Of a stretch of DNA of 64,000 nt, positions 1 through 12,966 are shown piece by piece. The stretch covers positions 62,001 through 126,000 of the forward strand of contig JAPYMA010001806.1 of assembly GCA_035041965.1 (NCBI GenBank), read 5' to 3'. The notes under the pieces were generated by a model. That model made no database searches, was not told the DNA's origin, and saw only the letters and a list, made by a program, of their open reading frames with translations. Source of the stretch: Anisakis pegreffii. Lineage: Eukaryota; Nematoda; Chromadorea; Rhabditida; Anisakidae. Numbering within the stretch: position 1 is the stretch's first letter; each line of letters opens with the position of its first letter. The translations under genes were made by a program, and so were the position numbers.

Positions 1-1096
1 TAAACACAACGCATCATCCAGATCACGGAGTGCCGACGAAAATGTTGGGTATCTAAAATTAGATTATGAATATTTGAGATTTCCGAGGTAAATTTATCAG
101 TTCTCACCATGAATAGACAATAAACTGTATGGGCACTAAAGCTCTAAGAAAAACATCCGCAGAAAATAGTCCTCGGAATTTCAGAGCGTAAAGGACTCAC
201 AGTTCCCATTAATTCTTCTTTCTTACATGACATCGCATCAATAAACGAAGTTGGTTCAAAGAGAATTAATTCTTTATTGAAAAACTATAGTATATCAAAG
301 AAGTGATTCAAAGGATGACTATGCTATCTAACCTTTCCCTTACAATATTATCCAATACGTATTCGGGTCGTCTTTCATACAATTTTTTCACTCGATCCTC
401 TTCTCGTTTTGCTTTTGCGGTCGTTAAACGCCGTAGAAATATCTAAAACCAATTTTTTGTTGAGTTGCTCATTGAATACAACACTACCCACACTTGTCAT
501 TAATACTTTAAAGACAGCCAAATCACAACAACAGGAAGCGACATCAAAAATGTCGAATATCGTTGAATTTCTCGAGTAAAGAAAAACTTCCTCAAAAGAA
601 CACATATTATACGTACCTTGTATTCACGAAATTTATCAATGATAGGCTCAGATGCCAAGAAGTTGATGTCCTTTTTATAGTAATAAACTCGATTCTCGGT
701 GGTTCCTTTGTTGACTTTCTTTTTGTGGAGTGGTTCATGTGGATAAATTCCTTTCAGAATGCACAGGCGACGGAAATCTTTCAGATTCAACTGCAGCTTC
801 TTCAGGGCCTTCGTTCTGGTGATGTAATTCGTGGCCGCACCCGACTCATGCTGCAAGAAACGTTCCCTTTAGATAGTAATGACCAGATTTTTTCATGCAG
901 CCAAATCTACTAGTCTATTTTTCCGATTCAAAAGTTTCGTCATCAATGAAATTTGGATAGCTGAAATAAAGAATTTTCAAAGAACGGAACGTTGAACAGT
1001 AAATGAGCATAGTAGCTGTTCGCCGAAATAAGTTTTAATTGATTTATATCTTCAGAGAGAAATGAAAACAGATTCTACCTTCTTCTTAATCCTCAT
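1..1096 (-). CDS. PES1: Pescadillo homolog, 5' four exons (partial at window edge)
   Basis: Nucleolar protein of the PeBoW complex (with BOP1 and WDR12), needed for 60S ribosomal subunit maturation. Exons on the minus strand: 1079-1096 (MRIKKK), 617-850, 333-442 and the start of a fourth, 52 down to the edge. Each junction has GT/AG ends and phases agree. The conserved N-terminal Pescadillo domain is clear: [34 protein letters not shown], then [15 protein letters not shown] at the edge. The short first exon matches the MRIKKK start I recall for the nematode protein. The middle of the N-terminal domain onward and the BRCT domain lie outside the window. A strong acceptor (TTCTTTTCAG) at 1141-1142 may receive a spliced leader. 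Identification is secure. Confidence 0.95.
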
Positions 1097-1840
1097 TCTG
1101 GACGATTTCTTAGAGCCGCTGACACCTTAAGACGAAAGAACTGAAAAGAACTCCATCACAATTTGCCGTCAAACAAATTAACATATGAATCGGACGGGCC
1201 ATATGCAAGAATATACAACTCGAATGCTCTAAACGGACTATCTTCAAGCATGCAACTGTTTTCAGCAGAAAAATCTCCTCGACATTGATCAGCTAAATGG
1301 AAAATGGAAAAGAATTCATGGCAACGGAATTTTCCTTAATTTAAAATGAAACCTCAAAAGTGTTTGATGGGCAACAATTGCGTATCAAATGCGAACGTTA
1401 CTTAGTTGTAACCGATGAGAGCATACGATTCGCAACGACTGACTTTCAGTTACGGTGAAAAATGTTCACCTAAGCAAATGATATGTGAAAGCCTGAAACG
1501 GTCGATTTTTACGGTTTTGTGAGGTTTTTAACGCATTCATTCGTAAATTTTTTTTGGATTTTCCGTTAATAAACCTCTCTGATCGAATTCTGAATGTAAA
1601 TTTGAAATGCTGATGAAAATTTTGCAGTTGAGCCCTATTTAAAACCGTTTTTGTGATTTGTCAGTTTTAGCCGAAGTTAACGTTTCCAAAGTTTCTTGAG
1701 GATTCCACGTTTTGCAGTAGTTTTCCACAGCGGAATTGTTTATTATTTTTCCATTTCATATGTGTTTTCGCCGTTGAACATACATTTGGCACCAATTTTC
1801 ATTTAGGTCCATTGAAAGTTGTTTAAATCGTTGGTGTTTC

Positions 1841-1842
1841 AG
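1841..1842 (+). promoter_or_regulatory. Predicted trans-splice acceptor of rpl-9
   Basis: GTGTTTCAG ends here, 17 bases before the rpl-9 ATG, and no upstream coding exon is visible. In nematodes this arrangement usually marks spliced-leader addition. The spliced leader itself was not seen, so this is inference. Confidence 0.5.
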
Positions 1843-3223
1843 GTAACTGAGGGGTCAGGATGAAGGTAATTGAGTCTCATGATACAGTGAAATTCCCCGA
1901 GGGGGTAACTTTTTCGGTGAACAAGCGGCGAGTGGCTGTTAAAGGGCCACGGGGCACACTCACCCGTGATTTTCGTCATGCGCATATGGAGATCGAACGT
2001 GTTGGTAAGGATACAATTCGAGTTCGTAAATGGTTTGGTGTGAGGAAGGAGCTGGCTGCAATTCGTACGATTTGCTCGCATATTGAGAATATGATCAAAG
2101 GTGTCACGAGGGGATATCGTTACAAAATGCGATCGGTTTATGCGCATTTCCCAATCAATATTTCCCTTCAAGAAAAGAACACTGTGGTCGAAGTTAGTAT
2201 TTATATATTTGATTTAAACTAGAATGGTTATGAAAAGTTTTTTGAAAGTTCTGTTTTTATTATGATTTAGCGTCAAGTATTTAAATAATGTGACCACAAA
2301 TACATTCGCTTTTCATGTTGAAATCTGAATGGCTGATTAATTGGGATCTTCAATTCAATTTGACATCTGATTTTTGCAAAAAATTACTTTACAAAGCGCA
2401 TCATCGTAGTGCTGTATTGATATTCTCCGAATGAAATGAAGTTCATGGCGAGCTGTATTACTGATATTTTTCTGATGAACTTAACGAATGAATTGTAGAT
2501 CCGAAATTTCTTGGGTGAGAAGATCATTCGACGTGTGCCACTGCCTGAAGGAGTAACTGCCAATATGTCGACGACACAAAAAGATGAGTTAATTATCGAT
2601 GGAAATGATATTCAACTAGTATCACAAGCTGGTCAGTGTGCTCATTTATTAACTCATTTTTGATTTTTATTCCTCGAGATGAAAACCATCTTAAAGGAAA
2701 GCAGAAATTTGTTGGTGTTGAAAGTTTGGAATTGTCATTTTTCAATTTTTCTCAAGTATTCTTCCCTTTGGAAGGCAATGTCTTGAAGAGTCTGCTATTT
2801 ATATCTTTTGATTGAGTCTCTTTATAAGTCAGTATTGCCGCAGTGTGAACGTTAGGTCAAGTTTTGTGATTAGCATTCACTTATGCTTAGGTTTAGGCTA
2901 TCGGGCCAAATTGCCGTTACAAGGGCTGCCTGGTGTATTTTGTTTTTGAACATGGATAATGTTACTTTGATGGCGAGGATAGTTTTCTGAATTGGCCACA
3001 TATCTTGTCCACTGAATCGATCTTTTAGTATGAGTGACTGGTTAAATTTGCAGTCAATTTTGAATTATTTCGATTCTTCTGAATTGATTGTTGATTTTGA
3101 ATGAATGAGGTGAACATTTCAGCATCTCGAATCCAGCAGTCAACAACCGTTAAGAACAAAGATATTCGTAAATTCTTGGATGGTGTCTATGTGAGTGAGA
3201 AGACGACAGTTCAGTCGCAATAG
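1843..3223 (+). CDS. rpl-9: 60S ribosomal protein L9 (uL6)
   Basis: Large-subunit ribosomal protein near the GTPase-associated centre. Coding exons: 1860-2192, 2499-2631 and 3123-3223 (TAG), 567 bases, 188 residues, close to the usual 189-192. The start is the first ATG after an acceptor at 1841-1842. Conserved uL6 segments include [14 protein letters not shown], the [23 protein letters not shown] block, [19 protein letters not shown] and, at the C-terminus, [17 protein letters not shown]. Introns are about 306 and 491 bases and interrupt the gene at phases 0 and 1. It is divergent from pescadillo, with about 760 bases between start codons. The feature start includes the predicted 17-base 5' UTR. 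Identification is secure. Confidence 0.97.
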
Positions 3224-4056
3224 AATCAAGTGAAGTGAAGAAATTTGTTTTGATTTGTTGAATGATTCAATTGATTGATTGATTGATTGATTAAGTTGAT
3301 CGATTGGTTGATCGGTTATTCGCTTTGTTATCGTTCGTTATGAATACACCCATTCTACTTGTAAAGAATATTGTTGTTATTATTATAATTATTGTTTTAC
3401 TCACCGCACACGATTCCTTCTTTCACAACCACAACGTGTTGCATAAGTATAGAAAACTACGATTTCGAGATCAGTAAAGAAAGCTATCTAGATTTTTTAA
3501 ATTCTACGTCAGTTAGTGAGTTGTATAAGATCACCGTTAGACTAGTTGTTTCCGAATTTATTTATACTGTTAAAGCGATGTATACAACAAAATCGGCTGA
3601 AAATGAAAATGTTCCATGCAAACGGAATAGTCCGCAGTGGTAATGGGTTATTTTTGAAAAATGGTATAAAAGAAGCATTATCCGTTTAGCATTAATATTC
3701 AGTGGAAAGCAAAATACAGGAGAGTATAAATTTTGAGTGACAGCGTTTGCTCCAATCATCATTTCTCCTGTAATGCAAGGTAAAATGCAGTTTATCGAAT
3801 AAGCTGATTACTCGAACATATGACACTGTCACGAACGAATTCATCACGAGATTCACATTCAGCATTATAAGTATAACATTCATCACAATATGATTACAAT
3901 GAAGTCATTCAAACCTTGAGATTAATTCATGACTGAATCGGTTGAAATGTCATGCTTATGATGGCAAATGACAATAAATGATTAATTTGTGAGGGAAATG
4001 TGGTTCCTCGAGGATATGTGGAATGTTTCAAGAGTCGGCTCAGAGGATCAGCGATA
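3224..4056. other. Intergenic, no gene seen
   Basis: Between the convergent rpl-9 and serpin A genes. It holds a short (TTGA)n-type simple repeat at about 3268-3296. The open frame at 3392-3643 has no codon pattern or similarity I recognise. Confidence 0.5.
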
Positions 4057-7046
4057 TTATCCTGTGAAGTGACCAACAAATAGAAGTGTTTCATTCTGAA
4101 CGATAGCAAACAAAAACGGGTGGTTCGCGATGAAATAGTGTGGAGTCCATCGTCCTGATTTGAACACCATACCAATGGACGAAACTGCACTGGCTTTTGT
4201 GCCGTGTTCGTCCACCTGAAAATTTTGCAGTGTTGATTACTTGTTGCTCTCTCTTTTCGGATGGAATCTTTCGCACTGACATTGCAAATTTAAGTGAACG
4301 ATGCGATGCCTTAATTTGCTGAATGGATAGCGAAGATATCAATTTTTTCGGAGGATCCCATTTCAACGAATGAAAATCGCCAAATTTCCACTCGATCCGT
4401 CGTTTTAAACGAACCTGGATCACTGCTTTATGGATAAACTTCGTAATCGATAAAGGATTCTCGCAAATTCCTGTAAAATCTGCATCCTGAGAACTGAATG
4501 CGTCCTGAACACCCATCGTTCGTAAAGCGTCCATCATAGGGAAGTTGAGCTCAATTGTGAATTTTGGTATACGAACCTGAAAAAAAGAAAACGTTGTCTC
4601 GAACGCAGACCTCAGATGATCGATATCTGTGATCGTTTTCTTCTTCCACGGAGTCAACTCCAAGTTCAAACATCCACAGATAGTGATCAACAGTAATTGC
4701 AGTAATTGCAATATTCATTCTACGCCGAATCATTTAAACCAGTCAAGCTATCGCTGCTGATGGCATTACATCTGATACCGAGTCTATCTGAAGGCCAAGT
4801 ATCATAATATCGAACCTCAACACTTCTAGTGGTTTCCGTGCATGATCGCACAAGATTCAGAAGTTTTTGTCCGTCCAGCTGACGTTCAAAATCCTCGAGG
4901 CCATGCATTCGGTTCGGCAAGAATACGTACAACGAGAGCTGTTGACTGTCATAGGGTAACGCAATAACTTTTAGATCATCGTTTTCGACGAAAGGAAATT
5001 TCTCAATGACTTGCATTGTAGGAATCTGAAATATTGCTCACTTGCATAGAATCTATTGCAACTGAACTAATCGCTCAGAAACTAATCAAGGTGGATAATT
5101 TTCGAACTGTTTTGAACACATTGAAAGGATTGGAATACAATAGAAAGTTCAAATTTTCAAAGAAATAAATTTGAATCAAAGCTCATCATCTGTGAGATAT
5201 ACCACATGCTTCAAATACACCCGAAATGAACTTACTCGTATTTGCCCACCTGCGGCTGGATAGAATTTCTCCTTGAGTGTACTGGAATCGTCGAATGGAT
5301 GCAGCCAACGACCGTTGAAATGAATTACATTGATCAAGATGAAACTTGCTAATTCCTCACTCTCGCTAATCACCTCACTGATTTGCCCGTCCGTTTCAGA
5401 TTTGACCACTTCATTGAGTTCCTCAACAAATATATCGCCTGATTTTCTCAAAAAGAAAAAAACATTCTGGATTCCTAACGACATCCTAATGTCATATGTA
5501 AAATGAAATTTGGAATGAAATTCATTATTATCCTTACGATCTTCAGAAACACTTCATACTTAATTTGCTGAATTTTGAAATCGTAGCGGAAGAAACGCGT
5601 AATTGAAAATTAATTTTGTATCGATGAAATGCATTCAGACTTGCTTAATTCAGTCAAAAACTAGAACATTCCATTCGCTAACGTATTATTCGATAAGGAC
5701 ACCGGCTCTGACACTTTGCAATAAAATAATCATCAAATTCTCATTAAACCATTGGTTCTGAGTGATTACACTCGTCCGATGTCGAATAAAAGCGGCCTAG
5801 ACCTGATATGTCGATTACAGATTGATAGCTTTGAATAAGCAGCAGTGTCAAGTTCTCGAAAAACTTCACAACTGTACAATTAGATAACTGATCACCTTAA
5901 TCGTTTTCGATGAATCTTCAGACACGAATTTTCGAAAGTGACCATCAAATTTAGACTTAAGGTTGATCGATGAATTCTGCTTTGAGTTCAATTGAATGAT
6001 CAACCAAAATCTCATTGATGCAACGAAGCGTTCGATTTGTTGTTGTTGATGATAGTCGTTTCATTAGATTCGAGTAATAGTACAAAATTGTTTCATCATC
6101 ATAACCTGATGATTCAAGCGAATACACTGGTTTGATACATCCATCATTACATCATTAGGTATGCCAATCATTACCAGTTGTCAATTTCACGTTAACGTGG
6201 TTAATTTTCATTAGTTTTAATTCATAAATTCAGAAAAATTAATCGGAGAATACCGAACAAAAAACATGTGAAGATGGGAAAAAAACTGATAAAATTTTTT
6301 TCGTGGATTTCAGTGGCGTATTTCAACTGAGTTGATTACGATTATGCATCGTAACTGAGATGCAATATTGTCATATGAGGAAGGAAGATTGCTTGCCTAA
6401 TTAATTTTATCTGAACGATCAAAAATTGCTTAGTTTGAGTCGAACCGAACGAAGTCTTCTTCCAATACGTTCAATCAATACCTTTAGCGAGGACTGCTTC
6501 AATCTGAGATTTTGTCTTTCCATTAGCACCAGCATAGACCATTGCAAGCGCGACTGCAGCCGATGCCGGTGAAATCACCTTTGAGGAAACATCAGAGTCA
6601 GCTCGCAGAAGACGCAAACCGAATTCCGCAAGGCTCTCATCCAGCACTGGATCAAAGCCTTGCGGAATATTGTAATCAGCTTGGTGCACCTCTTCCACCC
6701 TTCTGGATGACCTGAAATTTGAGTTACAATTCCCGATAAGTCGCATCTCTTCATATCAGAGACTGTAATCTTTTCCCATTTGTATTCCGTGATGATTTTT
6801 TGATCTACGGAAGAACGAGTTCCTAAAGGGAATTTTCATTGAAAAACAATGGACTGGGTCATGAATACCATAAAAATCTATTGCTTCTATACCAGTGCTT
6901 CAAAGTCCCACTGTGAATCTGTCGTGATTTCAGTATGTAACCGAATTCAGTTCCACAATAAAAACTTACCAACAAGCGATTGCTAGATGAATCGACTGGA
7001 CAACAAATATTATGAATGATATGTATATGATTTGATTCAGCGACAT
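4057..7046 (-). CDS. Serpin A, secreted serine protease inhibitor; apparent frameshift in exon 3
   Basis: Seven coding exons: 6970-7046, 6482-6711, 5896-6105, 5236-5438, 4816-5025, 4415-4576, 4057-4215 (TAA). The model gives about 416 residues, normal for a serpin. Exon 1 encodes a hydrophobic signal peptide. Later segments are typical: [48 protein letters not shown] and a final LLFVGHFTG. The hinge VDEHGTKASAV points to P1 Lys (FK/SG) near residue 383. In exon 3 the serpin frame shifts by one base near 5970, at the A-rich stretch rc of ATCGATCAACCTTAAG, and the original frame reads TAA. An alternative exon 4 start at 5421 (GAG acceptor) would match the shifted phase. This may be a pseudogene or a sequence error. 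A predicted trans-splice acceptor lies at 7049-7050. Confidence 0.88.
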
Positions 7047-7050
7047 TTCT

Positions 7051-8313
7051 GAATTCAAATTATCAATTCGTTTTCTTTTGATTTTTTTGAATGAACATTG
7101 AAACGATGTGACGAAATTGCTTCGTCATACTCAGTTTCAAGTTAATGCTTCTAGCATAAATTTATTTGTGTAAGATTTCATTGAACACAAACAGGATATA
7201 CGAAGGATGAAGTGAACGATAGTTTTAATTTTCCATACAAAAGAGCGAGAAATATAGGAAACTAGGAAGATGCTTCAAAAGATTGGTAATTAAGGTCAAA
7301 AATCAATGGCTGAACAGTATCAGTTGGCTAACAGCTTCAATGACGAGCAAAAATGTGTTATAAGGAAAGAACAATGAAAGGAATTCGAATGAAATTGATT
7401 GTATTGCTCATAACCAAAGGAATTTCATTTCAAACATCGTATTCGATAGAAAAATTCGCTAGCCGAACAGCAGCATGACTCTATAAAACATCTGATATTA
7501 ACTGCGAGTCCATATCTATTAAAGCAATCAGAATATGAAGTGCACATCATCAAAAAACAATTACAAATATTCTGTTTTCATTGGGCTTCGAACAAAAGCC
7601 ATCATCGCCGATGTAAAAGCATTGAAATGGCTCCGTAACTTCTCCATTAGTCATATCTTTCAATCGTAAACATATTCTGCATCACATTCATTCAAATGCA
7701 CGTTCTGCTGATTAATTGTTTTTGTCGAAATCAATTACAACACTACCCTCCATCCAGGAAAACTGCTTGAATTTTTTTTCGGAACAAGGAATCCTAATTT
7801 CGCATGAATATTCTATTGGAGATAGTGAGAAATTTCTGATCTAGAAGAAATGGAACATGCAGTTCTTAGTCATTGCTCTGTATATGGTATTTGCTTAGCT
7901 TGAATCATTTATTGCGAAACCTTTTAGAAATGCTTGAAGGGTGTTGAAAATTTGACATGCGAGATGGATCATATCGTCGATAAGGATTCTCATGCATCGT
8001 TCATGAGACACAACAAAAGTAAGCCCGAAATTTATCGTTCATCGAACCGCAGTATTGAGTGTCCAGAAAAAAAATTGATTTCGATTGTAGATCAGAAAGA
8101 GGACCGAATAAATTCATTGCACAAAACTGTGTTCATTGTGATATGCAATATCAAATTAATAAAACATGCAAAAGAAATACGGTGAATAAACGCATTTATT
8201 TATCAAATAATTGGATTGCATGACATACATCATTACCGAATAATTTAGCTGAATACATTGTTACAATGTCACAACTGATCACGTCCATAGTAAATACGGA
8301 TTCGTCAAATAAT
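7051..8313. other. Spacer between the tandem serpin genes
   Basis: About 1.3 kb between the serpin B stop and the serpin A start. I see no conserved exon. The plus-strand open frame at 7934-8185 is not convincing. Confidence 0.45.
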
Positions 8314-11300
8314 TCAGTGAAAACGACCAATAAACAGAATGCGATTCTGACTGACGATCGTAAATATGAATGGATGATCAGCTATGAATCTTATCGGTGG
8401 TGACATCGGCATCGGACGACTGGAGCGGAATACCATAAATAAACCTGTAGCAGCTGCTGCTTCACTGCCTTCTTCGTTCACCTGGAGAAATAAGCAAATT
8501 TAGAATATTCACGAAAATGTTCCAGCTTGAGATCACTGAACAAAACCAATCCAGCTTTCAGAAATGACAGCGAATGATGAACCTCAACATTGGCTTTGTG
8601 TACGACATCACTCACTACCAACGAATCATTCTTGCTGATACCATCGAAGTTCGCTTTTTCGGCATCAAATGCATCACGAATGCCCAGTTCTTCCAGAACT
8701 TTATTTAGTCTCAACTGACCGTCCAACTTGAATTTTGGTAATTCAACCTGAAAGCATTCATTGAATCGTTCAAGAAAATATTCTGTAATATTCCCCAAAC
8801 ATATCAAATCTTTCAGTTTTTGTGATTAACGCAACTTTTGGTTTCTGTTTCTTTTTCTGGAACTCTTTCAACAATAATTTGATGAAATTGAATACTCAAT
8901 AGTTGTGCAAAAATGCTCGGTAATGTCCACTGATTAGGTGAACGAGAATCCGAACTGAATGAAATTTGAGAATCTATATTGAGTAATAAGTGGAAATTCA
9001 TGGCGTTTACAGTGATGAGGTTGAACAAGAAGCTTGAAAAGAGAAGGAATTTTGAACCGAAACACATCTTCATTCATCAGTTGAATCGCGATTCGAACCC
9101 ATCTCAAATAGATGAATTCCTTCGAAAAAAGAGCACAATTCTTGATTATGATCATTCGCTTACGATAATTTTATTCCTTGGCATGCATCTGTTCATCAAC
9201 TGCATGATTTTCTCGCCGTTCATCGACTTCTCGAATTGCCTCAGTCCGAAACGTTCAGTAGGTAGGAATATGTACATGAACGTTTCAGGATCTTTATACG
9301 GTAGTTCAAGCACCTGCACATCCTCAGTCTCAGCATACGAGAAACCACTCGTAATTGCCATCATATCAACCTGAAATTTCAGCTCAATTCAACAAAAAAT
9401 TTCGAACATCTGAAAAATTTTTGATGGCAGCACACTTCACTCTCTTATTTTCTGTGAGTATCATTAGCTCGTCCTGGCCTAACAGGGTTTGCATTTGTTT
9501 AAACAGGGTTTTCATTCTTTTCCTTGCTGCTATAATCGCTCTCATAGCTTTTATCACCAAAAGTGTTCTCTTCTGCTAATTTCTCATTCATTTCACTCAA
9601 CAATCAAAGTCAAATTCTCGTTCTTTCAAATACACTCTATAATTGATCATTTGACTGCTGAACGTTATTGATCAATAATATTCGATTGCTGTATTGCTGA
9701 TTTCGGCTGTCAACACTCGTCAAGATATCTAGTAAACAGTATTTGTCATAGAATAAGAAATCGATTCGAACTATGAAGTGATATGAGACGAAGTGAATGA
9801 GAAAAACTCATCAATAGAACGGTATTCGCACGTAATAGCTATGAGAGTGAATACAACACGTCTGAAAAGAATGAGAAACCATCTAAATCAGTTTCAATTG
9901 AGCGTGTCATAGACAATAGCTTTTCAAGCAATCATATTCGATTGCAATACAGAGGAACACAACGGTTTAATTGCGAGAGAAGGCCTATCGATGTTGAATA
10001 CCATCATGGATGTGCTAACAGCATTTGAATGTGACGGTCATCTGAACATAACATTAGCGATTTCCATATTCGATGGCACTGTTAAGGAAAGCAGTTTGGA
10101 TGACTCGAGGAATTGATACCTCGTAGAATCGATTCGTGAAATGTGATTACGAGAAGTCTCATTGCCAACGCAAGCAAACTAAACTGTGAGCAATAAAATA
10201 GCACAGACTTGTATTTTAAATTAGTACACTTTGTAAGCACGAAATCACCGATTGCTATATCTCCTCATGTAAGCAAAGTCGCCCAACAACATATATGTCT
10301 TCGTAAATCTAGAGGTTGTGTAGAATCGAACGGCATGGAGGAATTGTTATATTACAGGGCAAACCTGAGAGTACCGTGAACATGAAGATGCTAACCCTTA
10401 CAGTGCTATATTAATGTACAGATCGATCTATTGTGATACAAGGTATATAAACGAGCGATCATCAAGAGGGGTATCAGAGCACCCGAACGTGAGAACCGCT
10501 GGTATAGTTGAACTGTCGAAACAATTTGTAGAGAACATTGTCTCAAATGCTCACATGAATCGAAATCTCGTCGTTCAGCAAATGAATAATTATATCAATA
10601 CCTCTCGATCTGAGTTCTCGAAAGCATGGAACATTTTCTTGGTTGTTGATTCCGCATTGAATTTAGTTTTCCAATCACCTTTGAAATATATCGCATTGAT
10701 AAGTGCCATAGCGGTTTGAGCGCTTAACATTTGTGGCTGCACTAAATTTCTGATGCGTGAATTCGTTTTCTTCTCAACCCATGCATTGATCAACTGAAAT
10801 CCGATCGGCTTATAAAAGAAGGAATATGCCAAATATAAATAAAAGATCAAATTTTCAGAATATGGTGAATCTTGATGAGCAATTCTTTTGGAAAGGCGAA
10901 CAGTTTTGCAGTGATGAACCGAATATACAATCTGAAAACTCTGATGTGAGAACTGGAAAGTGTGGATATTAGCACAATAAATAATGACAATTTTAGAGTA
11001 ACGATCTTGATAGCATCACAACAGGCCAGTGTGATATTATCAGTGAATATGTTAATAAGTAATGTGCGAAACCTCTGCTGTTTCTCTGTTTGCAGCGAAA
11101 TCCACCTGTTGTATTTCACTTGCGAATTTTTGCTTAATGATATTCTCGAAGCTCTTTAGAATCTCGAATTTATCTTGAATGTAAACTTTATTCGCCGTAT
11201 TCAATTGGAAACCCGCAGTGGTTTTATCCATTTGTTCGGCAGCTGACGAAAAATAATCAATCAGCGCACTATCATTGTTAACACCTGAAAACTTTTGCTA

Positions 11301-12140
11301 ACTCTTTAAATCAGCTCATTATGCTCTCTTTAAATCAGCTAATTATGATGACGGTGAATTGATGAATGCAGATAGACTTTTCAAACACTCTTAAGCAATT
11401 TCGATTCGTCTTTTCAAGCGAGAACAATGAAAACAATGACTGATCAGAATGCATTCATATCGTGCAATCAAAGAACTAGGAAATGAATGCTGCACAGATG
11501 ATTCATTTTGTTGTTCGTAATGATGACTAAACATATATTCAAATAAACCTTTCGCAATCGCATTGCCGATTTGCGTTTTTGTGTTTCCTTCAGCACCAGC
11601 ATAGACCATCGCCAGTGCGATTGATATTGAGAATGGAGAGAGCACTATGAAGTGGGTTTGGGGTCCACTTGCTTCAAGTAAATTCCATGCAAAATCAGCT
11701 TGGGCATCATCGATTGTCTGCTGACTAGAAAATGAACCATGATGAATTGGACCGATAACGGGTAATCCAGAATTGAGGAACCGAATTCATAGTTACAATT
11801 AGTAAATAATAGCTAAATTCACTAATGAATTAAACATAACTGAGAGCTCATTCCGTCACGAAGCCCACTCATTCACTAAACAATCGAGAAACTGATTTTT
11901 TAATGAATGAGAAAAGGAAAACGGAAATATCTACGAGTTAAATGCAAATTTCAAAATGTGGATGATTTTCAGTGCCTTTTGATCAGCTGATTTGTTACCG
12001 AAACTGTCAAAGTATTGTATTGAGTCATCTCAAAATTGTGTTTGATGAAAGAATACTGACCCTTGTACGACGATGACACCTTCCATCAGCGTTAAGAACA
12101 TACCCAAAAGCGTTAAAAACGGTAATGCTGTCATCATCAT
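8314..12140 (-). CDS. Serpin B, secreted serine protease inhibitor, intact
   Basis: Seven coding exons: 12061-12140, 11549-11724, 11073-11284, 10602-10793, 9164-9370, 8583-8747, 8314-8481 (TGA). Phases agree throughout and give 399 residues. Exon 1 is a signal peptide ([20 protein letters not shown]). Diagnostic segments are [68 protein letters not shown] and [11 protein letters not shown]. The hinge [12 protein letters not shown] (347-357) has the small residues expected of an inhibitory serpin. Counting from P17 Glu347 places P1 at Arg363 with P1' Ser, which suggests trypsin-like targets. Intron positions equal those of serpin A, so the two arose by tandem duplication. The 1.2-kb intron 9371-10601 holds nothing recognised. 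Intron 2 carries a 22-base tandem duplication at 11302-11347. Confidence 0.94.
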
Positions 12141-12144
12141 TGAT

Positions 12145-12146
12145 CT
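12145..12146 (-). promoter_or_regulatory. Predicted trans-splice acceptor of serpin B
   Basis: TTATTGCAG ends four bases before ATGATGATG. No upstream coding exon is seen. Inference from nematode gene structure. Confidence 0.45.
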
Positions 12147-12404
12147 GCAATAAGGCGTGATACATTCACAAAATCTTGCCCTAAGCTCACACAATGCGAC
12201 GAATACGTCATGAAGCAACAAAAGAGCATATTCCGAGTATTATAAACTACCAGCGACGATGGAAATTTCCAAGCGTATTATCAAGCATATTTGTTCTAAT
12301 CGACTAAAATTTATGTTGAATAGTTTATTCATCTTTTTTTTGTCAACAATTATAATTACAATAATTAATTACGAGTTCATGCTTCTCTGTTATCACCAAT
12401 ATCA

Positions 12405-12926
12405 CTAAAATCACATTCTTCCTTCTTTGGAATGCTTCGTCTCGCGCAGCTAACGATAACAGCGCTGGAAATCATTCGTCTCCATAAAACTCTCATTTCG
12501 ATTATTGGCTTAGCGAGCGCAGAGACGTATAGGATTACTCTCCTATATTGAAAAATGTTTTCTAGGGAGAGACTCAAAACGAGCCCGAAAATACGCTCTG
12601 CTTAAGAAATCGAATATGCGTCCGATGGTCGCTGAGAGCAGCTGCTTGAAAGAGCCAACAATAGTAGACCAATGATCTTTCGGGATCAATAACTTTTGCT
12701 TCATGTAACCGAATAGATCTATAGTGATCAACGTATTTAGCATTTCATAGCCAAGCAATAACGGATGCCCGTTGACATAATTAATCGTAAGCATGGCTAA
12801 ACCATAATTAAGCATGGTCGTATACCGGTTTACCGATCGCCCAGTAAATAATAAATTGCAACAGCGACCCACTTTTTGCCAGTCGCCCAGAGCGATCGGC
12901 AAACCAACCGCTCAGTGACCGAATAA
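12405..12926 (-). repeat. Left arm of a long inverted duplication
   Basis: Read on the minus strand, this segment aligns with the plus strand at 12967-13475. Shared stretches include GGGCGAYTGGCAA, ATTGCTTGGCTATG, GGACGCATWTTCGAT and TTAGCTGCGCG, in the same order. The arms are separated by about 40 bases. In this arm an open frame (12543-12902) reads GDWQKVGRCCNLL, later HPLLLGYEMLNTL and GRIFDFLSRAYFRARFES. It is hydrophobic and vaguely like nematode seven-transmembrane chemoreceptors, but too decayed to name. Ends are approximate. Confidence 0.7.
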
Positions 12927-12966
12927 CAAGCCCAAAACTCCCATTACCAAATCTGATTCGGACTCA

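Noticed and set aside
3392..3643. 83-codon open frame downstream of rpl-9
   Set aside because: No splice partners, no motif, and composition of the 3' flank.
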